NCBI RefSeq assembly: GCF_004217045.1 | Contig: NZ_SGXM01000015.1 | Coordinates: 1 to 55,886 of the forward strand | Direction of reading: 5' to 3' | DNA from: Cupriavidus agavae | GTDB taxonomy: Bacteria; Pseudomonadota; Gammaproteobacteria; Burkholderiales; Burkholderiaceae | DNA length: 55,886 nucleotides | Shown here: positions 16,911 to 26,255 of the stretch, in pieces | How positions within the stretch are numbered: the stretch's first letter is position 1 | How the letters are laid out: each line of letters begins with the position of its first letter | Notes under the pieces: model-generated | Told to the model about the DNA's origin: nothing | Database searches by the model: none | What the model saw: only the letters and a program-made list of their open reading frames with translations | Position numbers and translations under genes: made by a program

Positions 16911-18527
16911 CTAGGTTCCGGGAGAGTCGTTAGCTCGTGGGCTGGTTGGGTCTACAGGTATTGTGAACTGAAGCCTGGCTCCCTGGGGAGCATTGTCGGA
17001 GGCCCACAAGCGTCCACCATGGCTCTCTATGATGGAACGACAGATTGACAATCCCATTCCCATTCCAGACAACTTGGTAGTAAGGAATGGTGTGAACAGG
17101 CGCTTTTTCAATTCGGTCGAGAATCCTGGTCCGGTATCAGCAACGACGACAAGGATCTCGTCTGTGCCCTGGCGTGACGTTTCGATACGTAGAATCCTGG
17201 CGCCGCCCTTCGCTTCCTTAAGAGCTTCCAGTGCATTGAGCATCAGATTTAGCAGTACTTGCTGCAACCCGACTCGGTCGCCCCGGATCAAGGGCAGCGC
17301 TGCACACTGTACGACGTCGACCTTCGTCTCGCATCGGGCTGCCTCCGCACGCGTCAGGTCGATTACGTCGTTGACGGCCTCATTGAGATCGACCCGCTCT
17401 AGCTTCGGCGGTGCGTTCTTAATCATCGCGCGTATGCGCGCCAAGACGTCGCTGGCGCGCATCGCATCCTTTACTATTCTTGCGATAGCGTCGCTAACTT
17501 CGGTGGGCTCGGGCGGATCGGCCTTCAGCCAGCGCAGCGCCGCTTGTGCGTTGGTGATGGTGGCGGCAATCGGTTGCTTGATTTCATGGGCGATTGACGC
17601 GGTCAGATGTCCCATCGTTGCGATGCGACTTGCGCGTTCGAGTTCGAGTTCGAACTCTCGAAGCCGATCTTCGCTCATCAGGATCTTCTGCTCGGACCTC
17701 TTTCGTTCTGAGATGTCGAGGACGAAGGCCACACCGCGTTCCACATCAGCCGGGAACGTTGCAAGCCCGACGATAACCGGTACGCGGCTGCCGTCTTTGC
17801 GAAAGTACTCCTTCTCGTAAGGCTCCGCTCTGCCGCATCGTCGCGCTTCGTCCAACGCCTCCATGCTGCGGGCATGGAAGTTATCGGGTGTGAGATCGGT
17901 CCAACGAACGAGTCCGGTCACCAGATCGCATCGCTCATATCCAACCATACGAAGGAAGGCATCGTTTGCTTCCAGAATGGCGCCAGTTGAATTCCAAACG
18001 ATGATGCCGATGATATTGGCATTCACCAAGCTATTGATCTTCGCCTCCCGGTTTGCAAGATCCCGATACAGACGCGCGTTCTCGATCGAAATGGCCGCTT
18101 GCGATGCAAGGAGCTTCAGGATGGTGATGCGTCGAGGATGGAAGGCAGCTGGGACGAGGTTGTTCTCTAAGTAGAGTACGCCTGTCCGACGAGACTGTCG
18201 GTGAAGGGCCAAGAACATGATGGATCGACACCCGTGTCGGACCACGTACGGATCCAAGGAAGATCTCGAATCTGCCAGAGCATCGTCGGTGATGACATGG
18301 TCTCCAGTCTGCAAAGTCCGATGAAAGAGCGACACGGGAAGATCCTGCTCATTGGGAATCGCGTCACGCAACTCGACCTGAATTCCCCTCGGCCCAGTCC
18401 TTGCTTCGGCTTCTACTCTTGCAACGTCTCCTGAGACATGTATCAGGAGGCCCCGTTCAGCGCCCGCCTGCTCGATCGCGGTGCGCATGACCATCGCAAT
18501 CAATTTCTCGAAATCGATTTCATCCAA
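16911..18527 (-). CDS. GAF-PAS sensor histidine kinase (C-terminal half of a split hybrid)
   Basis: 538 residues: a GAF domain (1-155), a PAS/PAC domain (about 165-285, DISERKRSEQKI), HisKA with the phospho-accepting His in SIAHEIKQPIAATITNAQAA, and a HATPase domain with N-box LLNLMLNALEAL, VADTGPGF and GMGMGLSICRSI. In related bacteria this follows a Ser/Thr-kinase-AAA-TPR part in one long protein. Here the upstream ORF overlaps it by 28 bases in another frame, and the start ATG at 18527 falls exactly where the fused protein would read through. No response regulator gene is adjacent. Confidence 0.88.
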   Translation of the reverse strand: MDEIDFEKLIAMVMRTAIEQAGAERGLLIHVSGDVARVEAEARTGPRGIQVELRDAIPNEQDLPVSLFHRTLQTGDHVITDDALADSRSSLDPYVVRHGCRSIMFLALHRQSRRTGVLYLENNLVPAAFHPRRITILKLLASQAAISIENARLYRDLANREAKINSLVNANIIGIIVWNSTGAILEANDAFLRMVGYERCDLVTGLVRWTDLTPDNFHARSMEALDEARRCGRAEPYEKEYFRKDGSRVPVIVGLATFPADVERGVAFVLDISERKRSEQKILMSEDRLREFELELERASRIATMGHLTASIAHEIKQPIAATITNAQAALRWLKADPPEPTEVSDAIARIVKDAMRASDVLARIRAMIKNAPPKLERVDLNEAVNDVIDLTRAEAARCETKVDVVQCAALPLIRGDRVGLQQVLLNLMLNALEALKEAKGGARILRIETSRQGTDEILVVVADTGPGFSTELKKRLFTPFLTTKLSGMGMGLSICRSIIESHGGRLWASDNAPQGARLQFTIPVDPTSPRANDSPGT

Positions 18528-21500
18528 GCCGCCTGTAAGACTCTAACGACTGTATTCAGGTCCAGCTGGTCGACCGAGGTCGTGGTCGTATAGGTCTCGC
18601 TCTTGGCGGGCCCACTGCTTGTGGAGTCCCCCGCACCGTCGGATAGCTGTCGAACCTTGCCTTGCGCTCCCCAACAGCCGTATCGTTCGATGGCATGGTC
18701 CATATAGAGGCGAGAGACCCGTTCTCTGCCGCGGGATCGATGAAAGCGCGATGCCAGTTCAAAGGCAAGCGCCTCGATTTGCACGAATCCGCTGGTGGCG
18801 GCGGCCTGAATCGCCGCTTCATAGCGCTGCTCAGCATCTTCATACCGGCGCTCGATCCGGGCAATCTCAGCGTCTACCAGCGTGGCGCGACTTGAGAAGT
18901 TTTCGGCACAGCATTCAGTCGCCCAGTGGCTAAGCTGCGCGTGGTGTGCCGTGAGGGCTTGCTGGTGGTCTTTGGAACGGATCGAGACAACTTCGCACAA
19001 TGCGGCGCGTGTGAGCGCGGCGTAGAAGTGATACTCCGCTTCCTCGGAGAATGAAGACGCGATCCAGAGCAAGCGCTCCGCGTTCATGGCGGCATCCAGT
19101 GCCGCCTCGAAATCACCAGAGAAGTATCTGGCCTGCAATTTTCTGACCCAATACAGGCACGCGGCTAACGCCAATTCTGGGCTGCTACTCATATGGCGTT
19201 CGATCTCTACTTCCGAGTTCGCGCCATCATCGAGATGGCCGAAAGGTGACGTTCGTCCCCGCAGTGTGCGAATCATCGCCATCTGGACCGTGATGAAGTC
19301 CTTCACCAGGCCAAATCCGATCCTTTTCGCGTAGGCGAGTCCGCGTTCAGCCTCCTCTTCCACAGCGGTAAGCTCCTCACCCGAGAAAAGTAAGTCGGCA
19401 ATCAGATTGTTTCCGACATATGCCCCGTATGGAAGATCTCCGATGCGATTGGCAGCAAGGAACGCCCGCCGTAGAAAGTCGCGGCAGAGCCGAACCGGTC
19501 TCATCCAGCGAAGGACGAAAATCGCGAAGCAAAGGAAAGTTTTCGCCTCATAGCGTCCCAGTCCACGCCGGTCAACGAGGTTGCAACCCAGCTCACCGAA
19601 TCGTAGGCCTGCCGCATAGTCGCCGAACCGTCGACCGGCGACACGTCCGACGTTGGCATACAGTACGCATGATGCATCGCAATTCCCAAACTGCAGACTT
19701 AAGCTGACGGCGCGACAAACGGTCAGGCAGGCAAGGTTCGCATCGCTTTGGACAGCGGGCGCGAACAGTTTGCTAAGTGCCTCCACTGTGGAGAGTGCAA
19801 CCGGATCTTGCATCAATGGCAGATCAATGAGGGACTCGATGCTTCGATCGCCGACAAGTGACCAGATTCTTTCATACTCATAGCAAACCATCGCATCGTC
19901 GGGATGCGGCGACCATTCGATGTCGACCTTTCGCAAGTAATCAAGGCAAACAGAAACCGCGAGGTCGTTGCGATCAAGGACGAGATAGACGTCCATTTGC
20001 ATACAAGCCACCGCAGCAGTTTCAGGTATATCGGAAGCTCTGTGTGCGAGCGCCGTCAAGCGAGATTCTGCGGTCGTCAGGCTTCCGGTCAGAAACTCAC
20101 ATTCCGCCCGGGTCAGCTCCAGGCCGAACCGCAGGTCACGGCTGCCACTCCAGTGCGTTTCCTCCAGCAGGGATTGCCCGGCAGCCAGATAATTTAGGGC
20201 CGAGGCATACGCAGTAGCGGATTTAGCTCTTCGGCCGGCAATGAGGTTTAGCCTTGCCAGCTCCAATCTTTCGCGCTCATCGGAGATAAGTGACGCTCCT
20301 CGGTTCAACTGCCCGACGATCTCGAAGATCAACTCCTCCCGTTTTTCTACGGAAGTGGTGTTCAACAGGACGCGGCCGATTCCGAGGTGGATCTGCTCGC
20401 GTTCGGATGGAGAAATCAGTGAGTAGGCCGCTTCCTGTACGCGGTCGTGGGCGAACACATACCTATCTCCGCGCCTTTCGATGAGCCCGTCACAGACCGC
20501 CGCGCGAAGGGCGGTATGAACGCCTTGTTCGTCAAGGCCGAGCACCGCGCATAGCGTTGGAAGGTCCGTTTCCTCACCCAGGCAACTGAGCTGCTGCAGA
20601 GACTCTCGGAAATCGGGAGGCAGGCTTTCGATTCGCCTCACCATGAGGTCAACAACGTTGTCGGTATAGCCCTTGCGTCCGATTCGACTGATGTCCCAGC
20701 TCCACTGACGAGTCTCGCTGCTGAACGTCACCAGCCGGTCGCTAACCAGCGCGTTCAAAAACTGAACGGTAAAGAAAGGGTTGCCTCCACTCTTGTCTGT
20801 CACTACCCGCGCGAGCGGGGCGACTTTCGCCGGTTCGGCGTGCAGAGCATCCGCGAGGAGCTTTTCGATATGCGCCGGCTCGAGTGGAGTCAGCCGGATC
20901 TCCTGCAGGTTCACGCCGGCATTGCGGATAGCCGCTAGTTTCATCGCCAAAGGGTGCGATGAATCCACCTCGTTGTCGCGGTAAGCGCCGATCACCAACA
21001 GATGTTGGACCTCACCGGCGACCAGCAGGTCTTCGAGAAAGTCGAGTGTGGCGGCGTCCAGCCATTGGAGGTCGTCCAGGAACAGGACTAGCGGGTGGCT
21101 GGCGTGCGCAAAAACGCCGATGAAGCGCTGGAACGTGAGCGAGAATCTGCGCAATGCGACTTTGGGTTCTTGCGGAGCGACAGGTTCTGGCTGCCCAATG
21201 ATACTGACGAGTTCCGGGACCAAATCGGTGATCAGTCGTGCATTGGGCGCGAGCGCTTCTTGGAAAGCGCTCCGCCATGTCAACCGCTCCGCAGGCGCCT
21301 TTGCCAGTAATCCTCTGACTAGACCGCGGAACGCTTGCACCAGTGTGGCGTAGGGGACACCCCGGTTGTATTGGTCGAACTTGCCGAAGGCGAACAGACC
21401 GCGTGAAGGGACTAAGGCTCGGTGAAGCTCATTGACTACCGAGGATTTTCCAATCCCCGAGTAGCCCGAAACCAGCGCAAATTCCAACGACCGTTTCTGC

Positions 21501-22462
21501 GTACAACGCTCGAAGGCTGCCAGAAGGGTTTGCACTTCCGTTTCGCGTCCGTAGAGCTTCTCCGGTATGACGAGCCGATCCTCCGACCCATATTGGTCCA
21601 GCGCGAAATCCACGATTTCCTTGCTGCTCGCCCATTCGTCGAGGCATCGCTGCAGATCTTGTCTAAGGCCGCGCGCAGTCTGATAGCGGTCCTCGGCGGT
21701 CTTGCTGAGGAGTTTCATCACAACCCGCGACAGGGTGGAGGGGAGGGAGAGGGTGGACGCGGGCGGCAGCGGCTTCCTGGCGACGTGACAATGCACCCAT
21801 TCGAGAGGGCTTTCAGCGGCGAAGGGAAGCGCTCCGGTAAGCATCTCGTAGAGAGTGACTCCGAGCGCGTACAAGTCGCTGCGAGAATCGACCGAGCGGT
21901 TCATGCGTCCGGTCTGTTCTGGCGACATGTACGAAAGCGTGCCAGCGATGGCTTCGGGCGGCTCGGGAATGCGTCGTTCTCGAGGGAGATTGGAAGCTAG
22001 GCCGAAGCCTGTCAGACGCACTCTCCCGTCGTCGCAATCGACGATGAGGTTGTTGGGCTTGATATTCCTGTGCACCAATTGGGCAGCATGCAGACCTTCC
22101 AAGGCCGTAGCGATGCTCAAACCATAGCGAAGAGTTGTCTCGACTGGCATCGGCTTGCCCAGCAGGCTTCCAAGCGGGACGCCGCCCGGGTCGCGAAGGA
22201 ATAGGCATGGGTCACTCCCTTCACAAACCAATTTGAGAGGCCGGATCGCCCACGAGTCGTCGAGGGCGTGTCGCAGGGCAAACTCCCGCGTAAAGCTGTC
22301 CAATGCCATCGCCGCGTAGTCGGCCGCGGCGGGCCTCGCCACCAGCATGGCCGTAGGAGAGCGATCGCGCTGTATCGAAATGCTCTCACGGCTCAACGAA
22401 AACTCGCCATTCTTCCACCGCGTCTGGTGGCAATGGACCATTGCATTCTCACTCGGTGACAT
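18500..22462 (-). CDS. Serine/threonine kinase-like, AAA ATPase and TPR signalling protein (N-terminal part of split hybrid)
   Basis: About 1320 residues. A protein-kinase-like domain comes first, with TLSYMSPEQTGRMNRSVDSR and DLYALGVTLYEMLTGALPF. Its catalytic loop reads HRNIKPNN, with Asn where HRD/HKD has Asp, so phosphotransfer is doubtful. An AAA ATPase follows (Walker A SGYSGIGKSS, Walker B LVLFLDDLQWLD), then a long helical TPR-like region. The C-terminus ends TVVRVLQAAWMKSISRN; the other frame continues as LDEIDFEKLIAMVMRT into the histidine kinase, so one base change separates two halves of one family protein. The ATG at 22462 has GGAG seven bases upstream; the frame is open to 22516. 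Confidence 0.85.
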   Translation of the reverse strand: MSPSENAMVHCHQTRWKNGEFSLSRESISIQRDRSPTAMLVARPAAADYAAMALDSFTREFALRHALDDSWAIRPLKLVCEGSDPCLFLRDPGGVPLGSLLGKPMPVETTLRYGLSIATALEGLHAAQLVHRNIKPNNLIVDCDDGRVRLTGFGLASNLPRERRIPEPPEAIAGTLSYMSPEQTGRMNRSVDSRSDLYALGVTLYEMLTGALPFAAESPLEWVHCHVARKPLPPASTLSLPSTLSRVVMKLLSKTAEDRYQTARGLRQDLQRCLDEWASSKEIVDFALDQYGSEDRLVIPEKLYGRETEVQTLLAAFERCTQKRSLEFALVSGYSGIGKSSVVNELHRALVPSRGLFAFGKFDQYNRGVPYATLVQAFRGLVRGLLAKAPAERLTWRSAFQEALAPNARLITDLVPELVSIIGQPEPVAPQEPKVALRRFSLTFQRFIGVFAHASHPLVLFLDDLQWLDAATLDFLEDLLVAGEVQHLLVIGAYRDNEVDSSHPLAMKLAAIRNAGVNLQEIRLTPLEPAHIEKLLADALHAEPAKVAPLARVVTDKSGGNPFFTVQFLNALVSDRLVTFSSETRQWSWDISRIGRKGYTDNVVDLMVRRIESLPPDFRESLQQLSCLGEETDLPTLCAVLGLDEQGVHTALRAAVCDGLIERRGDRYVFAHDRVQEAAYSLISPSEREQIHLGIGRVLLNTTSVEKREELIFEIVGQLNRGASLISDERERLELARLNLIAGRRAKSATAYASALNYLAAGQSLLEETHWSGSRDLRFGLELTRAECEFLTGSLTTAESRLTALAHRASDIPETAAVACMQMDVYLVLDRNDLAVSVCLDYLRKVDIEWSPHPDDAMVCYEYERIWSLVGDRSIESLIDLPLMQDPVALSTVEALSKLFAPAVQSDANLACLTVCRAVSLSLQFGNCDASCVLYANVGRVAGRRFGDYAAGLRFGELGCNLVDRRGLGRYEAKTFLCFAIFVLRWMRPVRLCRDFLRRAFLAANRIGDLPYGAYVGNNLIADLLFSGEELTAVEEEAERGLAYAKRIGFGLVKDFITVQMAMIRTLRGRTSPFGHLDDGANSEVEIERHMSSSPELALAACLYWVRKLQARYFSGDFEAALDAAMNAERLLWIASSFSEEAEYHFYAALTRAALCEVVSIRSKDHQQALTAHHAQLSHWATECCAENFSSRATLVDAEIARIERRYEDAEQRYEAAIQAAATSGFVQIEALAFELASRFHRSRGRERVSRLYMDHAIERYGCWGAQGKVRQLSDGAGDSTSSGPAKSETYTTTTSVDQLDLNTVVRVLQAAWMKSISRN

Positions 22463-22821
22463 ATGCGTGCTCCGGCGTGCTTCTTTCGGTCTTCTGTGGT
22501 CGGCCCCGGCCTTCACATAGGTTAGCAGCAGAATAGGCGGCGGTTCTGTCGGGTCCCGAGAGCAAGCAGTCTCCGCAGACTGCTGCGCTGCACAAAGTCC
22601 ACGCTTCCCCTATGAAGCCCTGTCTGCACGCGCTCGCGACCATGATGAGCAACACTTTTCGGTGCTTCGGAGTGCATATTTATGACCATGCCGTGTGGCA
22701 TCGGGTCACGATTCCGTTGGGTTATCAGACAAGCAGTCACCGTTATCCTGCCCTTCGCCGTCTTCCTCTAACTTTTGCGCTGAAACATGCGACTAGAAAT
22801 TCTTAAAAAGAGGGGAGTGAG

Positions 22822-23889
22822 ATGCGAGGAGGGGGATGGTACGAACGATTTGCCCTTGCCGTCGGTTGCCTGATCTTTGGCGCCGGGGCCGTGCATGCGG
22901 GGTCAGTAACACTGTACGGTGTGGCGGATCAGGCCGTAGAATACGCGCGCGGGTCGCGCAGCGTGACCCGCATCGACGACGGCAGGCAGGCGGCTTCGCG
23001 GTTTGGCATGCGCGGCGTGGAAGATCTGGGCGGCAACCTGAAGGCGATCTTCGTTGCTGAAGCGGGCTTCCGGATGGATACGGGTGCCGAGTTCTTCGGT
23101 AACGGTTCGCTGTTCGGCCGGCAAGCTCTTATCGGCCTGAAGGGCAACTGGGGTGAAGTGCGCATCGGGCGGCAGTACACGCCGGCCTTCTACGTTATTG
23201 CGCGGCTCGACCCGTTCTCACTTAACGCTGCGGTGTCGCCGTTCACCCTGGTTGCTAAGTCGAGCGCCCAAGGCACGGGCTACGTGCCTTACGCATCGCG
23301 CGCCGACAACGCCCTGACCTACAACACGCCGGACTGGAACGGTCTGTCGGCATCGGCCACGTATGCCTTCGGCGAAGTGCCGGGCGAGATGCAGCAGGGC
23401 AGCACCTACGGCGCGAACATCCAGTACTTTCGCGGACCGGTCTACCTGATGTATGGCTTCCAGGCCAGCACCAACAAGCCCGCGACGGCGGCCGTGCCGC
23501 AGGGCCAGACGCGCTCCCACTTTGTCGGCGGCACCTTTAACATCGCCAAGAAGGTGGAACTGGGCGCTTTCTTTGGTTACAGCGCCAGCCAGATTGCGGC
23601 AACGGCGGCGGCCCGCTACTACGCGCTGACGATGGACTGGGTCGCCAGCCCCACGTGGACGGTCAAGCTCGCGGCGGTCAAGCGCGTCGTGGTCGGCATG
23701 ACAGAGCGGCCGCTGGGCATGGCTTTCGGCGTGGACCACGCGCTGTCGCGCCGTACGGTGCTGTACAGCCGCGTGGCCTACATTCGCAATTCGCCAGGCG
23801 GCAGCGTCACCATCAATGCTATTCCGATCGACCAGGGCAGCGGCGACGACGGATACTCCGTCAGCCTAGGTATCAAGCATGTCTTCTGA
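22822..23889 (+). CDS. Gram-negative trimeric porin
   Basis: A 355-residue outer-membrane porin of the beta-proteobacterial OmpC-like family. A signal peptide (1-26, ending AGAVHAG) is followed by SVTLYGVADQAVEYARG, then SRFGMRGVEDLGGNLKAIF and GRQALIGLKGNWGEVRIGRQ, typical first strands and turns. The last residue is Phe (GIKHVF), the usual BAM signal. A strong ribosome site (AGGGGAG at 22811-22817) precedes the ATG. It heads a group with a Bug protein and a hydrolase and probably admits their substrate. The divergent gene is the signalling kinase. Confidence 0.93.
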   Translation: MRGGGWYERFALAVGCLIFGAGAVHAGSVTLYGVADQAVEYARGSRSVTRIDDGRQAASRFGMRGVEDLGGNLKAIFVAEAGFRMDTGAEFFGNGSLFGRQALIGLKGNWGEVRIGRQYTPAFYVIARLDPFSLNAAVSPFTLVAKSSAQGTGYVPYASRADNALTYNTPDWNGLSASATYAFGEVPGEMQQGSTYGANIQYFRGPVYLMYGFQASTNKPATAAVPQGQTRSHFVGGTFNIAKKVELGAFFGYSASQIAATAAARYYALTMDWVASPTWTVKLAAVKRVVVGMTERPLGMAFGVDHALSRRTVLYSRVAYIRNSPGGSVTINAIPIDQGSGDDGYSVSLGIKHVF

Positions 23890-23922
23890 TCGTGCCAACC
23901 ATGTCCTCACAAAAGGTGCAGC

Positions 23923-24936
23923 ATGAGTGAATCGAATTTTGCGGCGGATCGACGCCGATTTATCGCGGGCGGCGGCAGTGTGCTGGGACTGGGCGCCCTG
24001 AGCGCCTTCGGTCTTCCTCCGCGCGCGCTTGCGGCCCAATGGCCGGAGCGCACGGTGCGCTTCGTCACGTATTCGGGGGCGGGCGATCCGGTGGACCTGC
24101 GCCTGCGCGACTTTCTGCAGTCGCTGGCGCGCGAATACCATAACACGCCGATGATCGTGGAGAACAAGACGGGCGCCGCCGGGCAGATTGCAGCGCAGTC
24201 CGTGCTACTGGCACCGCCCGAAGGCTATGACTTCCTGCTGGCCAATGCCACGTTCACGATCACGCCGACGTACTTTCGCAAGCTCCAGTACAAGCCGCTG
24301 TCGGACTTCGTGCCGGTGGCGCTGTCTGGCTCAGCCCCGATCGGCTTCGCGGTGCCGGCGTCCAACCCCGCACGCACGTTCAAGGAATGGGTGGCCTGGG
24401 CAAAGCAGCAGCGGGGCAGCTTGAACTACGCATCGCTGGGCAACGGATCTGTCTCGCACCTGTACGGGTTCCAGATTCGCGACGACTTCAAACTCGACGC
24501 CACCCACATTCCCTACAAGGCGTCCGGCGCGGCGCTGATCGACGTGCTACGCGGGCAGATCTCGTACGTCATGCTCGATACGTTTAACCTCCGTCCGCTG
24601 CTGGCGAAGAAGCAGTTGCGCATCCTGGCAGTGACGGGTGCGGACCGCTCGCAGTATCTGCCCGACGTGCCGACGTTTCGCGAGCTTGGTTTCAACGGTT
24701 ACGAGCGCACCGGCTGGACCGCGTACATGGCCAAGGCGGGCACGTCGCGCGACATCGTCGCGTCGCTGAACAAGTCTATCAACAAGGTAAACGCCATGCC
24801 GGAATGGGCACGCAAGCGTGACGAGGTGTGGTCGGTCTGGAAGCCGTTGACGCCAGACGAGCTGCACAAGCAGCTTCAGGGCGAAGTGGCCGCATGGGGC
24901 GACCTTGTGCGCCGATCGGGTGTATTTGGAGACTGA
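23923..24936 (+). CDS. Bug/TctC-family binding protein with Tat-type signal
   Basis: A 337-residue periplasmic receptor. The N-terminus carries a twin-arginine motif (DRRRFIAGGG) and a long hydrophobic stretch ending PRALAAQ, so Tat export is likely, unlike the two other Bug proteins here. The family pattern follows: WPERTVRFVTYSGAGDPVD, PPEGYDFLLANATF, HIPYKASGAALIDVL and VPTFRELGFNGY. It lies 33 bases after the porin and just before the serine hydrolase, in one transcript. The ligand is unknown. Confidence 0.9.
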   Translation: MSESNFAADRRRFIAGGGSVLGLGALSAFGLPPRALAAQWPERTVRFVTYSGAGDPVDLRLRDFLQSLAREYHNTPMIVENKTGAAGQIAAQSVLLAPPEGYDFLLANATFTITPTYFRKLQYKPLSDFVPVALSGSAPIGFAVPASNPARTFKEWVAWAKQQRGSLNYASLGNGSVSHLYGFQIRDDFKLDATHIPYKASGAALIDVLRGQISYVMLDTFNLRPLLAKKQLRILAVTGADRSQYLPDVPTFRELGFNGYERTGWTAYMAKAGTSRDIVASLNKSINKVNAMPEWARKRDEVWSVWKPLTPDELHKQLQGEVAAWGDLVRRSGVFGD

Positions 24937-24940
24937 CAAT

Positions 24941-26182
24941 ATGAGCCCACAAGCGACGACAATGCAGCCCCATACCGATGCCGTGCCTGAAGAACAGGTA
25001 ATGGCCGGATTCCCGCCGGCCCCAGAAATGCGTGTCGGGCCGACCAACTGGTTTAAGCTGCCGTGGCTGCGCTGGTCTCTGATCCACCGCTCGCTGTCGG
25101 TGCCAACGGTCGACGTCTGGCGCGGCAACGCCGAGCCTTCGGCGTTGCCCTCGGGCGCCGCACTTTATGGCGCCACGATGGTTTCGGGTCCTGAGGGCAC
25201 GAAGGTGGGTCTTGATCAGGCCCTGGCCCAACTGGAGATCGACGCCTTCATGGTGCTGCATCGCGGCAAGGTGGTGTTCGAGCGCTACCTGCATGGCATG
25301 GCGCCTCACCTGCGGCATGGCAGCGCGTCGATCAGCAAGTCCTACTTAGGCATCGTTACCGGTATGCTCGCGGGCGAGGGCAAGCTCGATCTGACTGCTA
25401 CAGCGGAAACCTACGTGCCGGAAATGCGCGGCTCGGCAATGGGTAGCGCCACGCTGCAGCAGTTGCTGGACATGCGGGCTGGCATCGTGCGCCCGGGCCT
25501 GGATGACCGGCCGTCCGCGCTTGGGGCCCAGGACGGTGGAGTGTTCGAAGTGCTTGGACTGCTGCCGCGCCGGCCCGAATCTCCTGGCGATTTCTACGAT
25601 TTCGTCCTGAGGAAGCCTGCTGCCGGCCGCCATGGCGAGCGGCTGTACTACGACAACGGCCAGCCTGAGGCGCTGGCTTGGGTGCTGCGACGGGTCACGG
25701 GTCGATCCATTGCGGAACTCATGTCGACATACCTGTTCCAACCGATGTCGACCGAGCGCGACGGGTTCTACTCGGTCGACAAGACGGGTGCGGAGTTTTC
25801 CTCCGGGGGGCTGAGCCTCACGCTGCGCGACCTGGCACGTTTCGGCGAAACCATCCGCGGCAACGGCTTCTTCAACGGCCGTCAGATCATTCCCGAGGCC
25901 GTGCTGGCCGACATCCGCGCCGGCGGCGACAAGGCGTTGTTTGCCGAAAGCCGCTTTGCGGCGGCCTACCCAGGCGGCTCCTATCGCAACTACTTCTACC
26001 TGTCTCACGACCACCTGCAAGGGATCTCGGCGCAGGGTCGCTATGGGCAGCGCCTATACGTATCCCCGGCGGCCGATGTCGTGATCGCGCACTTTGGTGC
26101 GGCACCGGGGCAGTCGCCGCATCCGTTTGAGGTGCCGTACGCACGCCTGCATCGCGAGATTGCCGAGTTGCTCATGGGTTGA
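24941..26182 (+). CDS. Beta-lactamase-family (class C type) serine hydrolase
   Basis: About 413 residues. The serine-hydrolase motifs are present: SISK (SxxK nucleophile) near residue 130, YDN (YxN) in RLYYDNGQPEALAW, and HFG near the C-terminus (IAHFGAAPG). Layout and length resemble 6-aminohexanoate-dimer hydrolase (NylB-like) and related esterases or amidases rather than true beta-lactamases; no signal peptide is visible, so it should be cytosolic. The ATG at 24941 has GGAGA at 24928-24932, overlapping the end of the Bug gene. It probably acts on what the porin and Bug protein import. Confidence 0.88.
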   Translation: MSPQATTMQPHTDAVPEEQVMAGFPPAPEMRVGPTNWFKLPWLRWSLIHRSLSVPTVDVWRGNAEPSALPSGAALYGATMVSGPEGTKVGLDQALAQLEIDAFMVLHRGKVVFERYLHGMAPHLRHGSASISKSYLGIVTGMLAGEGKLDLTATAETYVPEMRGSAMGSATLQQLLDMRAGIVRPGLDDRPSALGAQDGGVFEVLGLLPRRPESPGDFYDFVLRKPAAGRHGERLYYDNGQPEALAWVLRRVTGRSIAELMSTYLFQPMSTERDGFYSVDKTGAEFSSGGLSLTLRDLARFGETIRGNGFFNGRQIIPEAVLADIRAGGDKALFAESRFAAAYPGGSYRNYFYLSHDHLQGISAQGRYGQRLYVSPAADVVIAHFGAAPGQSPHPFEVPYARLHREIAELLMG

Positions 26183-26206
26183 AGGTGCGGTGTCCGTTGG
26201 CTTGGA

Positions 26207-26230
26207 AAGACCCCGCTCGCGCGGGGTCTT
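26207..26230. terminator. Bidirectional stem-loop terminator
   Basis: AAGACCCCGC-TCGC-GCGGGGTCTT is a perfect 10-bp stem with a four-base loop, flanked by T-rich sequence on the right and A-rich sequence on the left. It separates the converging serine hydrolase and acyl-CoA ligase genes. Confidence 0.9.
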
Positions 26231-26255
26231 GTCATTTCGGAACCCAGAGGGCTGG

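Noticed and set aside
18500..18527. Programmed -1 frameshift between the signalling halves
   Set aside because: No slippery heptamer is visible in the overlap, so mutation, error or re-initiation is more likely than programmed shifting.
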